Below are positions 51,488 to 60,623 of a stretch of 64,000 nucleotides of DNA, piece after piece. Positions within the stretch are counted from its first letter, which is position 1, and each line of letters opens with the position of its first letter. A model generated the notes under the pieces. That model had not been told where the DNA came from. It did not search any database and was given only the letters and a program-made list of their open reading frames with translations. The stretch lies in contig NZ_CANLRP010000003.1 of assembly GCF_947493425.1 (NCBI RefSeq), forward strand, positions 83,628-147,627, given 5' to 3'. This DNA is from an uncultured Microscilla sp. (lineage in GTDB: Bacteria > Bacteroidota > Bacteroidia > Cytophagales > Microscillaceae). Position numbers and translations under genes: made by a program.

Positions 51488-52444
51488 ATGAAAAAGTTTG
51501 AAATTCTAAAGACTGCCGATACCCGTTCTGGTTTCGGAGATGGTTTGAGCGAGTTGGGTAAGAAAAACCCCAAGGTAGTGGCGTTGTGTGCCGACCTTAC
51601 CGGATCGCTAAAAATGGGGCAATTTAAAAAAGATTTTCCTGAACGTTTCTTTCAGGTAGGCATCGCAGAAGCCAACATGATGGGGGTAGCTGCTGGATTG
51701 ACCATTGGAGGGCAAATTCCTTATACGGGTACATTTGCTAATTTTTCTACCGGAAGAGTTTACGACCAAATACGCCAGTCGATTGCTTATTCGGAAAAGA
51801 ATGTGAAAATATGTGCGTCACATGCGGGCATTACATTGGGCGAAGATGGAGCAACCCACCAAATATTAGAAGATATTGGGATGATGAAAATGTTGCCTCA
51901 CATGACCGTGATCAACCCTTGTGACTATAACCAAACCAAGGCGGCTACTATTGCCATTGCCGATCATGAAGGCCCCGTATACCTGAGGTTTGGACGCCCC
52001 AAAGTACCTGCATTTATAGCTCCTGATGCTCCATTTGAGATAGGCAAAGCCTTGATGCTCAACGAAGGCAACGATGTATCTATTTTTGCCACTGGTCACT
52101 TGGTATGGAAGGCAATCCAGGCGGGCGAAATACTCGCCGAAAAAGGCATCAATGCTGAGATTATCAATATTCATACAATCAAGCCATTAGACATAGAAGC
52201 CATCATTGCTTCGGTAAAGAAAACCGGGGCAGCGGTAAGTGCTGAAGAGCACCAACTCAATGGAGGCTTGGGTGATAGCATTGCTCAAACATTGGCACGA
52301 AATTATCCTGCACCACTCGAAATGGTAGGGGTAAACGATCAGTTTGGCGAAAGCGGTAAACCTGAGGACTTAATGGAAAAGTATGGTTTGTCGGCGCAGC
52401 ATATTGTAGATGCAGCCCTTAAGTCTATAGAGCGTAAGCAATAA
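51488..52444 (+). CDS. Transketolase, C-terminal half (split enzyme)
   Basis: 318 residues from [20 protein letters not shown]. It contains the pyrimidine-binding domain ([40 protein letters not shown] with the catalytic Glu, [18 protein letters not shown]) and the C-terminal domain ([35 protein letters not shown]). The thiamine-diphosphate N-terminal half is absent. Many bacteria encode transketolase as two subunits, but the partner is usually adjacent, whereas here the upstream gene is aat on the other strand. It works in the pentose phosphate pathway or a related ketol transfer. Confidence 0.9.
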   Translation: MKKFEILKTADTRSGFGDGLSELGKKNPKVVALCADLTGSLKMGQFKKDFPERFFQVGIAEANMMGVAAGLTIGGQIPYTGTFANFSTGRVYDQIRQSIAYSEKNVKICASHAGITLGEDGATHQILEDIGMMKMLPHMTVINPCDYNQTKAATIAIADHEGPVYLRFGRPKVPAFIAPDAPFEIGKALMLNEGNDVSIFATGHLVWKAIQAGEILAEKGINAEIINIHTIKPLDIEAIIASVKKTGAAVSAEEHQLNGGLGDSIAQTLARNYPAPLEMVGVNDQFGESGKPEDLMEKYGLSAQHIVDAALKSIERKQ

Positions 52445-52496
52445 AGAACAAATACCTCTCTATATTTAGCCTAAGATTGTGAGCGGGTATTTATGT

Positions 52497-52535
52497 TTTA
52501 CACCTGCCAGGTGACAAAAACCTGGCAGGTGTAAA
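52497..52535. repeat. REP-like palindrome acting as bidirectional terminator
   Basis: A 16-bp perfect stem TTTACACCTGCCAGGT with a 7-base loop (gacaaaa), between the convergent transketolase and LytTR genes. It has the same ACCTGCCAGGT core as 17406-17431 and 60624-60670. Confidence 0.8.
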
Positions 52536-52541
52536 TAAAAG

Positions 52542-53243
52542 TTATAGGATATTGAGGTTTTTGATAAAGTTGTTTTTGTAAGACCTGCCTATAGGGATAG
52601 ATTTGCCCCCAATCTCTACATATAAATCTTGTATAGAGGCTATTTGTTGTTTGTTTACTATATATGAACGGTGCACCCTCAAAAAGTTTTTTGCCGGAGC
52701 CAGTTTCTTTTCAATACCTTTCATGGTAGAGTGTACCACGTATTTCTTGTCGCCACAGTAAATAATCACATAATCAGACAACGCCTCAATATAACTTACC
52801 TCTTCAAGTTCTATCTTCACTATTTTATAATCAGTTTTTACAAACAACGCTGATAGCTCTGTATCACTAACGTCTTGTGATTGACCCTGGAGCTGTTCTT
52901 CCACCCTCGCTACTGCTTTAAGAAAACGAGGGTAGTTGATTGGTTTGATGATATAGTCAGTCACATTGTATTCAAATGCTTCTACCGCATACTCCATCTT
53001 AGAGGTAATGAGTACAATGCATATAGAGGTAGACTTAAGGGCTGCCACTAGTTCAAGACCAGTCATTTCGGGCATTTCTACGTCCAAAAAGAGAACATCA
53101 ACCGACTTGTCTTTCTTTAATATATTGATAGCATCAATCGCATTATCGCACAAATGTTTTAGGGTAAGCGAGTCTGTTTTTTCGACAAAATGCTCTACTA
53201 CTTTACGCGAAATGTCTTCATCATCTACAATCATGCAATTCAT
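52542..53243 (-). CDS. LytTR-family response regulator
   Basis: 233 residues from ATG 53243 (MNCMIVDDEDIS). The N-terminal receiver domain has the acidic pair DDE, phospho-acceptor Asp in FLDVEMPEMTG, the Ser/Thr of LITSKM and Lys of IIKPINYP. The C-terminal LytTR DNA-binding domain has KIELEEVSYIEALSDYVIIY, FLRVHRSYIVNKQQI and GKSIPIGRSYKNNF. It is an orphan: no LytS-like histidine kinase is adjacent, so the sensor is encoded elsewhere. Confidence 0.93.
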   Translation of the reverse strand: MNCMIVDDEDISRKVVEHFVEKTDSLTLKHLCDNAIDAINILKKDKSVDVLFLDVEMPEMTGLELVAALKSTSICIVLITSKMEYAVEAFEYNVTDYIIKPINYPRFLKAVARVEEQLQGQSQDVSDTELSALFVKTDYKIVKIELEEVSYIEALSDYVIIYCGDKKYVVHSTMKGIEKKLAPAKNFLRVHRSYIVNKQQIASIQDLYVEIGGKSIPIGRSYKNNFIKNLNIL

Positions 53244-53334
53244 AAGCAAGTAGGGGTTTTAATTAGGTAAATAGTAAATAAGGAGATTGATTAGTTGTCT
53301 AAACATACAAAAAAACCAGCAATTTATAACAGTG

Positions 53335-53937
53335 TTACTGGCTATATTGCGACACCAGTCGTTGTACATACTTTCCTATAATATCAAACTCAAGGTTTAC
53401 CTGATGGTTTGGTTCCAGGGTTTTAAAGTTGGTATGTTCGTAGGTATAAGGAATAATAGCTACCGAAAACCCCGTATCTTTTGAATTAAATACGGTTAGG
53501 CTTACTCCATTGATACAAATAGAACCTTTCTCCACAGTTACCTGATAAGAAGCATCTGCGCTTTTGGGGTATTCAAAGGTAAACACCCAGCTGCCATCTT
53601 TCTCTTCTTTTTGCACGCAAGTACCCACTTTGTCTACGTGCCCTTGTACAATGTGCCCATCCAGGCGGGCGTTCATTAGCATACTGCGTTCCAGGTTTAC
53701 CAAAGTGCCTACTTTCCATTGTCCCAGGTTGGTTTTTTGCAAAGTTTCGTCAATTGCCGTTACCTTATACAGGTCGCCATCTATGTCAGTTACCGTAAGG
53801 CAAACCCCGTTGTGGGCTACACTTTGATCTATTTTTAGCTCAGATGTAAAAGTACTGTGCAGGGTGAAAATGTAGTTAGAGCCTTCGTTTTCGATGGCTT
53901 TTACTTCCCCCAGTGTTTCTATGATTCCTGTAAACAT
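53335..53937 (-). CDS. ribE: Riboflavin synthase, alpha subunit
   Basis: 200 residues, the normal length. It consists of two tandem lumazine-binding barrels, each with the family pattern: MFTGIIETLGEVKAIENEGS and VAHNGVCLTVTDI in the first, LDGHIVQGHVDKVGTCV and ICINGVSLTVFNS in the second. It joins two molecules of 6,7-dimethyl-8-ribityllumazine to make riboflavin. Other rib genes are not in the window. Confidence 0.95.
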   Translation of the reverse strand: MFTGIIETLGEVKAIENEGSNYIFTLHSTFTSELKIDQSVAHNGVCLTVTDIDGDLYKVTAIDETLQKTNLGQWKVGTLVNLERSMLMNARLDGHIVQGHVDKVGTCVQKEEKDGSWVFTFEYPKSADASYQVTVEKGSICINGVSLTVFNSKDTGFSVAIIPYTYEHTNFKTLEPNHQVNLEFDIIGKYVQRLVSQYSQ

Positions 53938-54034
53938 AAAATTACATGTGGTTTAAATATAAAGTAGGAATGAATGCCGCAGGTACATTCATTCCTGACA
54001 TTTGTTTCCAATGTGTCTTAAGAGTTAAAAATTA

Positions 54035-55012
54035 CTATTGTTTATCTACCCATTTTTTGCCCCACTCGTTTATTTCGTCCTCTGCCCACAGTTCAGGGTA
54101 GAATATCACCTTTTGAAAACGGGGAGGCAGGTATTTTTGCCAATTGGTACCCCCGGTAGCATCTATGGTACCATCACCGTTTTTGAGGTAACGCACTGCC
54201 GACTTAAAGTGCGCCAGGCGCCAATCTACATTCATGAGGGTGTCAAACTTGCGCAATGCTTCTTTCATTTGCTCTTTTTGCGTGTCGGTAGTTGCTGGCT
54301 GTGGTACAAGCTTGAGGTAGATTTGCCATAAATTATTGGTGCGGGTAGCTTCACCTAGTAAAATAAAGTCGGTTTTGTATTTTTCCTGAAAGTGCTTAGA
54401 GGTAATCGTTTCTTCGCCAGTGGTGTCGTCAGTAGCGCCGGCTTTCCAATAAATGTACTGAAACATATCACTAATTTCATCATTAGGCGCAAAACTACTT
54501 TTGTGTTTTTTATTGACAAGATTGATAAAATCAGTTGCCCAGATTTCTATTTTGCGTATTTGCGCCGACTGGAAACCACTGGCAGGCAATAGTGCCATTC
54601 TAAACTGACGAAACTGTTTTACGTCCATTCCCTCAATCATTGTGTCATAACTAAATGTGAGAATTTGGAAGAATAAATTGATACGCTTGAGTTTGGTGAT
54701 AAAAAAATCGGCAGTAATATTTTCTTCAGTGGCAATTTGCTCTATTTCGCTCAGTATCAGTTTAAAATAAAGTTCAGTGACCTGATGATACACAATAAAA
54801 ATCATTTCATCAGGAAAGTCAGTGCGAGGGTTTTGCAGACTCAATAGGGTGTCTAGGTGGACATAGTTCCAGTATTTTAGATAATTAGCGTGAAGCAAAC
54901 CTTCGAGATTGTCGGTCAGACTTTGTCCGGTGAGGCTATATTTTTTTTTTAGTTCGCTTAGAAGATTGTCTACCAACTCAGGGTCAGTTTCTTGTTTATC
55001 AGAGTAATTCAT
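54035..55012 (-). CDS. Tryptophan 2,3-dioxygenase family protein
   Basis: 325 residues. HLDTLLSLQNPRTDFPDEMI and IVYHQVTELYFKLILSEIEQ correspond to the substrate-binding region of TDO, with the distal His. WRLAHFKSAVRYLKNGDG contains the probable haem-ligating His, and DATGGTNWQKYLPPRFQ matches the GTGG substrate loop. TDO oxidises tryptophan to N-formylkynurenine. This is the longer, diverged Bacteroidota type, so activity on another indole is possible. It is 97 bp upstream of ribE on the same strand. Confidence 0.85.
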   Translation of the reverse strand: MNYSDKQETDPELVDNLLSELKKKYSLTGQSLTDNLEGLLHANYLKYWNYVHLDTLLSLQNPRTDFPDEMIFIVYHQVTELYFKLILSEIEQIATEENITADFFITKLKRINLFFQILTFSYDTMIEGMDVKQFRQFRMALLPASGFQSAQIRKIEIWATDFINLVNKKHKSSFAPNDEISDMFQYIYWKAGATDDTTGEETITSKHFQEKYKTDFILLGEATRTNNLWQIYLKLVPQPATTDTQKEQMKEALRKFDTLMNVDWRLAHFKSAVRYLKNGDGTIDATGGTNWQKYLPPRFQKVIFYPELWAEDEINEWGKKWVDKQ

Positions 55013-55257
55013 CGTGTGTTGCGTTATTTCTTAGGGTGTTGCCCGCAAAACAGGCATTACAAGGTTTTTTGTCAAAATTAGATTTTTTGGATCAAATCCT
55101 AAACTTTTTGACAGAAACGTCAGACTATTTTTTAACTGGAACTAGTAACAGTTGCCAGAAAAACAGAGAAAAATGGAGCCTCCACCAAAAATATTGGTAA
55201 TTTGGGGTAACCTTATCCTTTGATTACCAATAAATACTAAATTACAATGTATGCCCC

Positions 55258-56193
55258 ATGAGTGAGTTGAAAACAGTGAGTCGTGCAGAGCGCTTGATCT
55301 ACCTCGTAACCATTGTTGTGTTGTTGGGCATTATAGCATATATGTATTATTCCAGCAAGAGCGCCCATATAAAAACCGAAGTGCTCAACCAAAGGTCAGA
55401 ACAATTGCAACAAGAACTCAAACAATTAAATCATCAGATTAAGCGCAAAGAAATAGAAATAGACCAGGTAGCCCATAGCAAAGACATAGTATTGAAAAAT
55501 ACCCAGCTTCAACTGGAACGGGAACTTAAAAAACTGAAAATACAACGAAAAATCATTCAACAACACTTGAAAGATATAGGAGTGTTCAAAGAAGAAAAAG
55601 TAGTCAATACCGAAAAAATACTTCGTTTAAATAAAGAGTTGCTCACGGCGAAAAACAATTTACAAGCAACAAAAAAAAGCATTCCCCGCTTGATTAGAGG
55701 TAAGATAGACTCAGTAAAAAAACAAGATAGTTTGCAAATAAACCGTATAAGGCAGCAAAACACCCAGTTAAAACAACAGGTACGTCAAAGCCAACAAAAA
55801 CAGCAAAACCTAAGCAGCCAACTCAAAGCACTGGAAAAACGCAGGCGTTTGTTGTCATCCCCCCTTTTAAGGATAGAGGTATTTAGCGATGCCTCCAAGT
55901 TGCGTTACAGTAAGTTGAGTCGTTATATACAGCTCTATTTTACCATCTTACCCAACCCTATCAGAAAGCCTGAGAACAAGTTGATTAAAGTATACCATCT
56001 GTTGTATAAATACGAGCACAACAAAACCCAGATGAAGCGTCGCCTGATTACTACAATTCCTTACCGTAAGCAAAAGCGATTGAATAAATCGATCAAATAC
56101 AATAACCGCAAGCCCTTTGCAAAGGGAACCCACGTGTTTGAAGCAGAGGTTGATGGAATGGTACTGGCGAGTAAAACTGTAAATGTAGAGTAG
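55258..56193 (+). CDS. Membrane-anchored coiled-coil protein, paralogue A
   Basis: 311 residues: a short cytoplasmic start (MSELKTVSRAERL), one membrane segment (LIYLVTIVVLLGIIAYMYY) and a long coiled coil over residues ~40-205. The C-terminal beta-type domain of ~100 residues contains LIKVYHLLYKYEHNKTQMKR, RLITTIPYRKQKRLNKSI and KGTHVFEAEVDGMVLAS. The gene at 56951 encodes a protein with the same three-part plan and matching C-terminal motifs. The C-terminal part should face the periplasm. No known family recognised; a structural or motility-related envelope role is only a guess. Confidence 0.75.
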   Translation: MSELKTVSRAERLIYLVTIVVLLGIIAYMYYSSKSAHIKTEVLNQRSEQLQQELKQLNHQIKRKEIEIDQVAHSKDIVLKNTQLQLERELKKLKIQRKIIQQHLKDIGVFKEEKVVNTEKILRLNKELLTAKNNLQATKKSIPRLIRGKIDSVKKQDSLQINRIRQQNTQLKQQVRQSQQKQQNLSSQLKALEKRRRLLSSPLLRIEVFSDASKLRYSKLSRYIQLYFTILPNPIRKPENKLIKVYHLLYKYEHNKTQMKRRLITTIPYRKQKRLNKSIKYNNRKPFAKGTHVFEAEVDGMVLASKTVNVE

Positions 56194-56514
56194 ACGTGCT
56201 TTTTTGAGTGATTTTACACTTCATAACCCGGTTATTATTTAAAATCATTAGTAAATTTGCCAGTGGTTAATTGAACTGTTTTATAAAATGAGCTTAAGGG
56301 GAGTACTTTATATAAAAGTACAAAACTCATCTAACCGCAGACCTTCAGGTCAAGCTCTGTGTAGCTAATCCATTGAACTTCGTCTTTGATCGTTGCACTT
56401 CTTTGGGATTACTTTATTTTTTCTGTTTTACTTAAGCAAAGAGATGCTTGAAAAGTACTTTAAAAAATATTATTTTTATAAAACAAGTGACAACAAAAAT
56501 AAAATAGCTTTTTC
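56194..56514. other. Gap within the envelope cluster
   Basis: 320 bp without a gene. GTACTTT-atat-AAAAGTAC (56303-56321) forms a hairpin ~110 bp after the preceding stop. The right part is AT-rich and probably carries the promoter of the gene at 56515. Confidence 0.4.
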
Positions 56515-56949
56515 GTGGAAAAAAAATTAAAACTATATGTGTTTGCAGCAAGCTTTGTTTTAATGCTAATGTTGATTTTCTTTACCCTGAAGCCTGTCTA
56601 CTTACGGGCGTCACAGCCAACCAAGAAAGTGTTTAAAACGGAAAACCTTAAGTTGGTATTGCAAAATTACTTCAACAAGGTAGCCACTGCTAATTTGTCT
56701 GCACAAGAAAAAGATCGTTTTGCAAATAAGATTATTTCGCGTTGTGAAAGTGATGGCATTCTGGTTTTTTACCGCTATAAAGACACCAAAGTGCAAGACA
56801 CCCTGTCATTGGCAAGTTACCTTACACGTCTTAAAGTATTGGGTTATAGGCAACCCCGTGTAATGGCAATACAACGCAATGCCCAACAAAAAGCGGTAAC
56901 TGAGTTGAGGATTGTTGAAGATAGAAAGAAAACAAAATCAGACATTTAG
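56515..56949 (+). CDS. Small single-pass membrane protein
   Basis: 144 residues from a GTG start (MEKKLKLYVFAASFVLML). There is one membrane segment (VFAASFVLMLMLIFFTL), then a ~110-residue outer domain with helices (LKLVLQNYFNKVATANLS, DRFANKIISRCESDG) and a short strand part (ILVFYRYKDTKVQD). Not recognised. It ends one base before the start of paralogue B, so the two are co-translated and their products may interact. Confidence 0.65.
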   Translation: MEKKLKLYVFAASFVLMLMLIFFTLKPVYLRASQPTKKVFKTENLKLVLQNYFNKVATANLSAQEKDRFANKIISRCESDGILVFYRYKDTKVQDTLSLASYLTRLKVLGYRQPRVMAIQRNAQQKAVTELRIVEDRKKTKSDI

Positions 56950-56950
56950 C

Positions 56951-57829
56951 ATGAGCAAAGAACTACACACGGTAAAAAATGAGCGCATTGTCTACCTAAT
57001 GATTATTACATTATTGGTGTTGATTTTGGCTTATGTTGTGTTGATGAACGGCAACGACCGTGAAAAAAAGAGTTTACTCACTGAGAGTGAAGCTACCCTA
57101 CGAAAAGAAATAGGGCAACTTGATAGGGTGATTCAGGAGCGCGAAACCCAGGTAAAAGGGCTGACTACCAAAAATAGCAAACGTAAGCAAGAATTGGTAG
57201 AGGCGATCAATGCTTTGAAAAAACTCAAGGTTGAAAAACAAAAACTGCTCAAAAATGTACAAAATCTCAAGCGGGAGCACAACATTAACCTAAGACGCAT
57301 TACCGACCTTAACGCCAAGATTGTAAAGCTGCGAAAAAATGTAGCAGAGGTAAAAGAACGGTATGCCAATGCGCCCCGCAATGTAGTTGACAGCAGTATA
57401 CTGTTGGTGTTGAATCAGTTAAAAAACGAAAACTCCTTGCTATTGGCCGACAAAACCTACCTGAGTGAAAGAGTAAGCAACCTCGAAAACAAAGTAAGTA
57501 GTTCGCTTCCGGTGCATGTGCAAATGGCTGCCGAAAAAAAAGGAAACCAACAGGTGAACCTTACTTTTTTTGTGTTTCCTAACAAGGCACACCAACAAAT
57601 AGATCGCTTGATTAAGATTTTTCATTTGCGTTACAAGTACAACAAGGTCAAAAAAGATACAGAGATAGAGCGTGTACTTATTACTACCCTCGACTATAAG
57701 AAAAAGCGCATGACCAAACGATTTGTTTACACCCCAAAAAAAGAGTTTGAAGCAGGTACGCATATCTTTGAGGCAATGACTGGAGGCGAAACTTTGGGAA
57801 GCAGTAAGCTAAACATTAGCGAAAAGTAA
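56951..57829 (+). CDS. Membrane-anchored coiled-coil protein, paralogue B
   Basis: 292 residues from ATG 56951 (MSKELHTVKNERI); a 13-codon upstream extension overlaps the preceding gene and is rejected. There is a membrane segment (IVYLMIITLLVLILAYVVLM) and a coiled coil (residues ~30-180). The C-terminal domain (LIKIFHLRYKYNKVKKDTEI, RVLITTLDYKKKRMTKRFVY, EAGTHIFEAMTGGETLGSSK) matches that of paralogue A at 55258. The conserved pattern LIK.[YF]HL.YKY...K...RRLITT.(8)KR may define an undescribed family. Five bp separate it from the following lipoprotein gene. Confidence 0.75.
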   Translation: MSKELHTVKNERIVYLMIITLLVLILAYVVLMNGNDREKKSLLTESEATLRKEIGQLDRVIQERETQVKGLTTKNSKRKQELVEAINALKKLKVEKQKLLKNVQNLKREHNINLRRITDLNAKIVKLRKNVAEVKERYANAPRNVVDSSILLVLNQLKNENSLLLADKTYLSERVSNLENKVSSSLPVHVQMAAEKKGNQQVNLTFFVFPNKAHQQIDRLIKIFHLRYKYNKVKKDTEIERVLITTLDYKKKRMTKRFVYTPKKEFEAGTHIFEAMTGGETLGSSKLNISEK

Positions 57830-57834
57830 ATGCA

Positions 57835-58278
57835 ATGGTTATGAAAAAACAATGGATTGTGTTAGTGTGCCTGTTGGCAATAGTAGGTGTTGGGTGTATA
57901 CCTGCGACTAGCTTATGGAAGATACTGATGAAGGTAACGTGGGTGAAAAAGTATGACCATAAAACAAAGGCAAACACCTATGTGCCCAAGTTTACGAAAG
58001 AAATACAAGCCCTCAACGGCAAGCAAATTACCATCAAAGGTTACCTTATACCAGTAGATTTATACGGCGATGGCGACTTTGCCATTATATCGGCTTTGCC
58101 AGTAGCGAGTTGTTTTTTTTGTGGAGGAGCTGGTCCCGAAACTGTGATGGAGGTGTATACCAAGCAAAAAATTAAAGCCGATAAATCAGGTAAAGTTACC
58201 TTTAGAGGTAGGTTGGAGCTCAACCCTGACAATGCCGACCACTTGATTTATATTTTACGCGATGCTAAAGTGATGTAA
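57835..58278 (+). CDS. Lipoprotein with CFFCGG motif (DUF3299-like)
   Basis: 147 residues; ATG 57841 (MKKQWIVLV) is the alternative start. The lipoprotein signal is VLVCLLAIVGVGC. The OB-fold-like domain has ALNGKQITIKGYLIPVD, SALPVASCFFCGGAGPETVM and GKVTFRGRLELNPDNADHLI. This matches small Bacteroidota proteins in which two Cys (C-F-F-C) sit before GGAGPE; a metal or disulphide role is suspected. It is 5 bp after paralogue B and 17 bp before the next lipoprotein gene, all one run. Confidence 0.8.
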   Translation: MVMKKQWIVLVCLLAIVGVGCIPATSLWKILMKVTWVKKYDHKTKANTYVPKFTKEIQALNGKQITIKGYLIPVDLYGDGDFAIISALPVASCFFCGGAGPETVMEVYTKQKIKADKSGKVTFRGRLELNPDNADHLIYILRDAKVM

Positions 58279-58295
58279 AACCCCTTACCAAATTT

Positions 58296-59225
58296 ATGAA
58301 AGCAATTACAAGCATTTGTATCTTGTGTGTATGTATGGTGGCTTGCACCAGTGCTAAAAAAGACAATATGCATAGCCAGGATAGCGCTCCTGTTTTGACA
58401 AATATAGATAGCCAAAAAGCGGTAGACTCTACTGATAAAGCTACCATGGGCGATACTACTAAAACTGATGAAATTATCCCTCCAAGTATTCAAACCTTGG
58501 ATACTACCTTAAAATGGGTAAATTATGAGTTTGTATTTAGTGAAATTACCAAGCAAACCTTTGAGCAAAATTTAAGGTATAGCAACCCAACCCACAAGAA
58601 GTATCATCAGTTATGCAATAATGTGCCTAAGAAAAATTACCCTACTATAGACTGTGCCGACACAGTAGAAGCACTTCAGCTGAAAAAGCATGGGGAGCTT
58701 GTGCAGGTGTTCCCAATAGAGGGCAAGGCCATTGAAGGCAAAAAAAACAAAGGAAAGCGTTTTGCCTTCGGTAACCGCAAACAGTTTCGCCTGACTGATA
58801 ATCTGACTTATGGAGGTGCAGGCAATGCTCATTACTTTAGAGAAATGATTGAACTCAAAGATCAACCATATTTTGTGTTTTTTCGGCAAAACTGGGAAGG
58901 GGCAAATTACTTAATGGTTTCGGGCAACACAGGCAAAAACTCTACCCTCAATGGTATGCCCCAAATATCTCCCAATCAGGAGTATGTTTTTACCACGCCT
59001 TATGATGCCGGAACTTATCATAATTTTTTGGGCGTAGAACTATGGCAGGCAACACTTACACAGTTGACCAAGGTTTTCAGTTTAAATATTGATGTAGGTA
59101 CACCTTGGCGGAGCTATTGGCTAAACGATCAAACCATTATGGTTGAAATAAGAGAAGGAGCTGTAGACAACTATACCTATCGTTATGGCAAAATAAATTT
59201 GCGTAAGCTACCCAATAGTAAATAA
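58296..59225 (+). CDS. Unknown lipoprotein
   Basis: 309 residues. The lipoprotein signal is ICILCVCMVAC (lipobox VAC), followed by a Ser/Thr/Asp-rich linker (DKATMGDTTKTDEIIPPS) and a globular domain. The globular domain contains FGNRKQFRLTDNLTYGGAGN, FVFFRQNWEGANYLMVSGN and TPWRSYWLNDQTIMVEIREG, with a beta-rich, Trp/Tyr-rich character like carbohydrate-binding or propeller folds. Not recognised. It is the last gene of the envelope run and shares a bidirectional terminator with purS. Confidence 0.7.
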   Translation: MKAITSICILCVCMVACTSAKKDNMHSQDSAPVLTNIDSQKAVDSTDKATMGDTTKTDEIIPPSIQTLDTTLKWVNYEFVFSEITKQTFEQNLRYSNPTHKKYHQLCNNVPKKNYPTIDCADTVEALQLKKHGELVQVFPIEGKAIEGKKNKGKRFAFGNRKQFRLTDNLTYGGAGNAHYFREMIELKDQPYFVFFRQNWEGANYLMVSGNTGKNSTLNGMPQISPNQEYVFTTPYDAGTYHNFLGVELWQATLTQLTKVFSLNIDVGTPWRSYWLNDQTIMVEIREGAVDNYTYRYGKINLRKLPNSK

Positions 59226-59228
59226 TAA

Positions 59229-59260
59229 AATGCCAGGCTTATATTGGTAAGCCTGGCATT
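59229..59260. terminator. Bidirectional terminator (lipoprotein gene / purS)
   Basis: A 13-bp perfect stem AATGCCAGGCTTA/TAAGCCTGGCATT with a 6-base loop between convergent genes. Confidence 0.85.
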
Positions 59261-59283
59261 GAAATTCTTTTGAGCCAATGCTA

Positions 59284-59538
59284 TTAAATCTCCAGATTGA
59301 TTTTATAAGTGTACTCCTCTACAATCATATTGGCGAGTAATTTTTTGCAAGCTGTTTCGGTCTTTTGTTTAGCCTCTTCCAGGTTTTCTGCCTCAAGGTT
59401 CATTACAATGTGCTTGCCCACTCTAATATCATTTACATTGTTGATCCCCAAATTACCCAAACCCAATTTTACGGCTTTTCCCTGAGGGTCTAATATCTCG
59501 GCGCGAGGCATAATATCTATTTCAGCTTGAAATTTCAT
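59284..59538 (-). CDS. purS: Phosphoribosylformylglycinamidine synthase subunit PurS
   Basis: 84 residues, the normal size. The pattern MKFQAEIDIMPRAEILDPQG ... VGKHIVMNLEAENLEEAKQK ... CKKLLANMIVEEYTYKI matches PurS. PurS links PurL and PurQ in the fourth step of purine synthesis. Neither purL nor purQ is nearby; the gene is monocistronic. Confidence 0.92.
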   Translation of the reverse strand: MKFQAEIDIMPRAEILDPQGKAVKLGLGNLGINNVNDIRVGKHIVMNLEAENLEEAKQKTETACKKLLANMIVEEYTYKINLEI

Positions 59539-59750
59539 TGTCTGTCAAGTTAGAAGTTAAAACTACGGGTTCAATTGAGTTGCAATTAACGAAGGTTCAC
59601 GCATAATTAAAAAAGCCGATTATAGATTTTTTGTTTTTAAATAGTTGCAAGCCGTTAGTTTCAAACCATAAGTGCCAGCAAATTACTCAAAAAAAGGGTA
59701 GTTAGCACCGTATCATGGGTAAGATAACCCTGCTTATAGCGCTTACTTAT

Positions 59751-60563
59751 CTAAAAATTGACTCCTTGATGATTGACTAATTTCTTGCCTTGGTTGGCAA
59801 TTACAAAAGGGACTTGGTTGATGTCCCACTTGAGTACCAACCCTTTGGCAACCCCATCAGCAGCTTTTTTTCCGTAAAGCAATTGTACCAAATACAACGC
59901 TGCCTCAAAAGAACGGGCTCCTCCGGCAGAAGTAATATATTTGCCGTCGTGTACAAACCACACCTTGTCCAATATGTTGAGCTTTGGAAAGCGTTGGCGG
60001 TATTTTTCCACGTCCCCCGGAAACGTAGTAGATGCCACGTTGTCGAGCAAACCGGCTTGTGCCAGAACAAAAGCTCCGTCGCAATGCGATGTGACATAAC
60101 GCGCTTCTTTGTCTACTTTTTTTACAAAGTTGATCATAGTAGTATCTTTCAGGTCAGTGTCCAGGTGATGCTCAGCACTAGGCACTACCAACACATCTAT
60201 CTTAGGCAGTTTGTCTTCAGTATAACTATAGTCTGGCAATATTTTTACTCCCTCAAAAGTAGTAATGGCTGCTTTGCTTTTGGCTACAGTAAACACCCTC
60301 ATTCCAGGCTTGGCGTGAAAAATAGTATGTTGAAACATATCTATAGGCGCAGTCAGCTCGGTGTTAAAAGTACCATCCATAATCAAAAAAGCCACATTGA
60401 GTGTGTCGGTAGGCTTGTCTACCTTGGGTAAGGCAATTTGGGTGGTTTTTTTAGCTACAGTTGTATCTGCGTGAGAGGTTTCATTTTGCTGGCTTTGAGG
60501 TTGGCAAGCAACCATCAAAGCTACGATTGCCAATATAGGCAGGCAAAGGTGTATGTTCTTCAT
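59751..60563 (-). CDS. Exported DJ-1/PfpI-superfamily lipoprotein
   Basis: 270 residues. The lipoprotein signal is PILAIVALMVAC with a polar linker. The DJ-1/PfpI fold follows: LNVAFLIMDGTFNTELTAP, DVLVVPSAEHHLDTDL, and the nucleophile elbow SHCDGAFVLAQAGLLD with Cys (conserved AT-x-C-x-G-like position). TSAGGARSFEAALYLVQLLY matches the AraC-N/ThiJ subgroup. The family includes amidases, glyoxalases and chaperones. An SPII lipoprotein form on the periplasmic side is unusual. The gene is monocistronic. Confidence 0.88.
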   Translation of the reverse strand: MKNIHLCLPILAIVALMVACQPQSQQNETSHADTTVAKKTTQIALPKVDKPTDTLNVAFLIMDGTFNTELTAPIDMFQHTIFHAKPGMRVFTVAKSKAAITTFEGVKILPDYSYTEDKLPKIDVLVVPSAEHHLDTDLKDTTMINFVKKVDKEARYVTSHCDGAFVLAQAGLLDNVASTTFPGDVEKYRQRFPKLNILDKVWFVHDGKYITSAGGARSFEAALYLVQLLYGKKAADGVAKGLVLKWDINQVPFVIANQGKKLVNHQGVNF

Positions 60564-60623
60564 TATGTTTGTGTATGAGATTATTGGTAAACAAATTCAA
60601 AATAAGGGCTCTAATTGCGTAAA

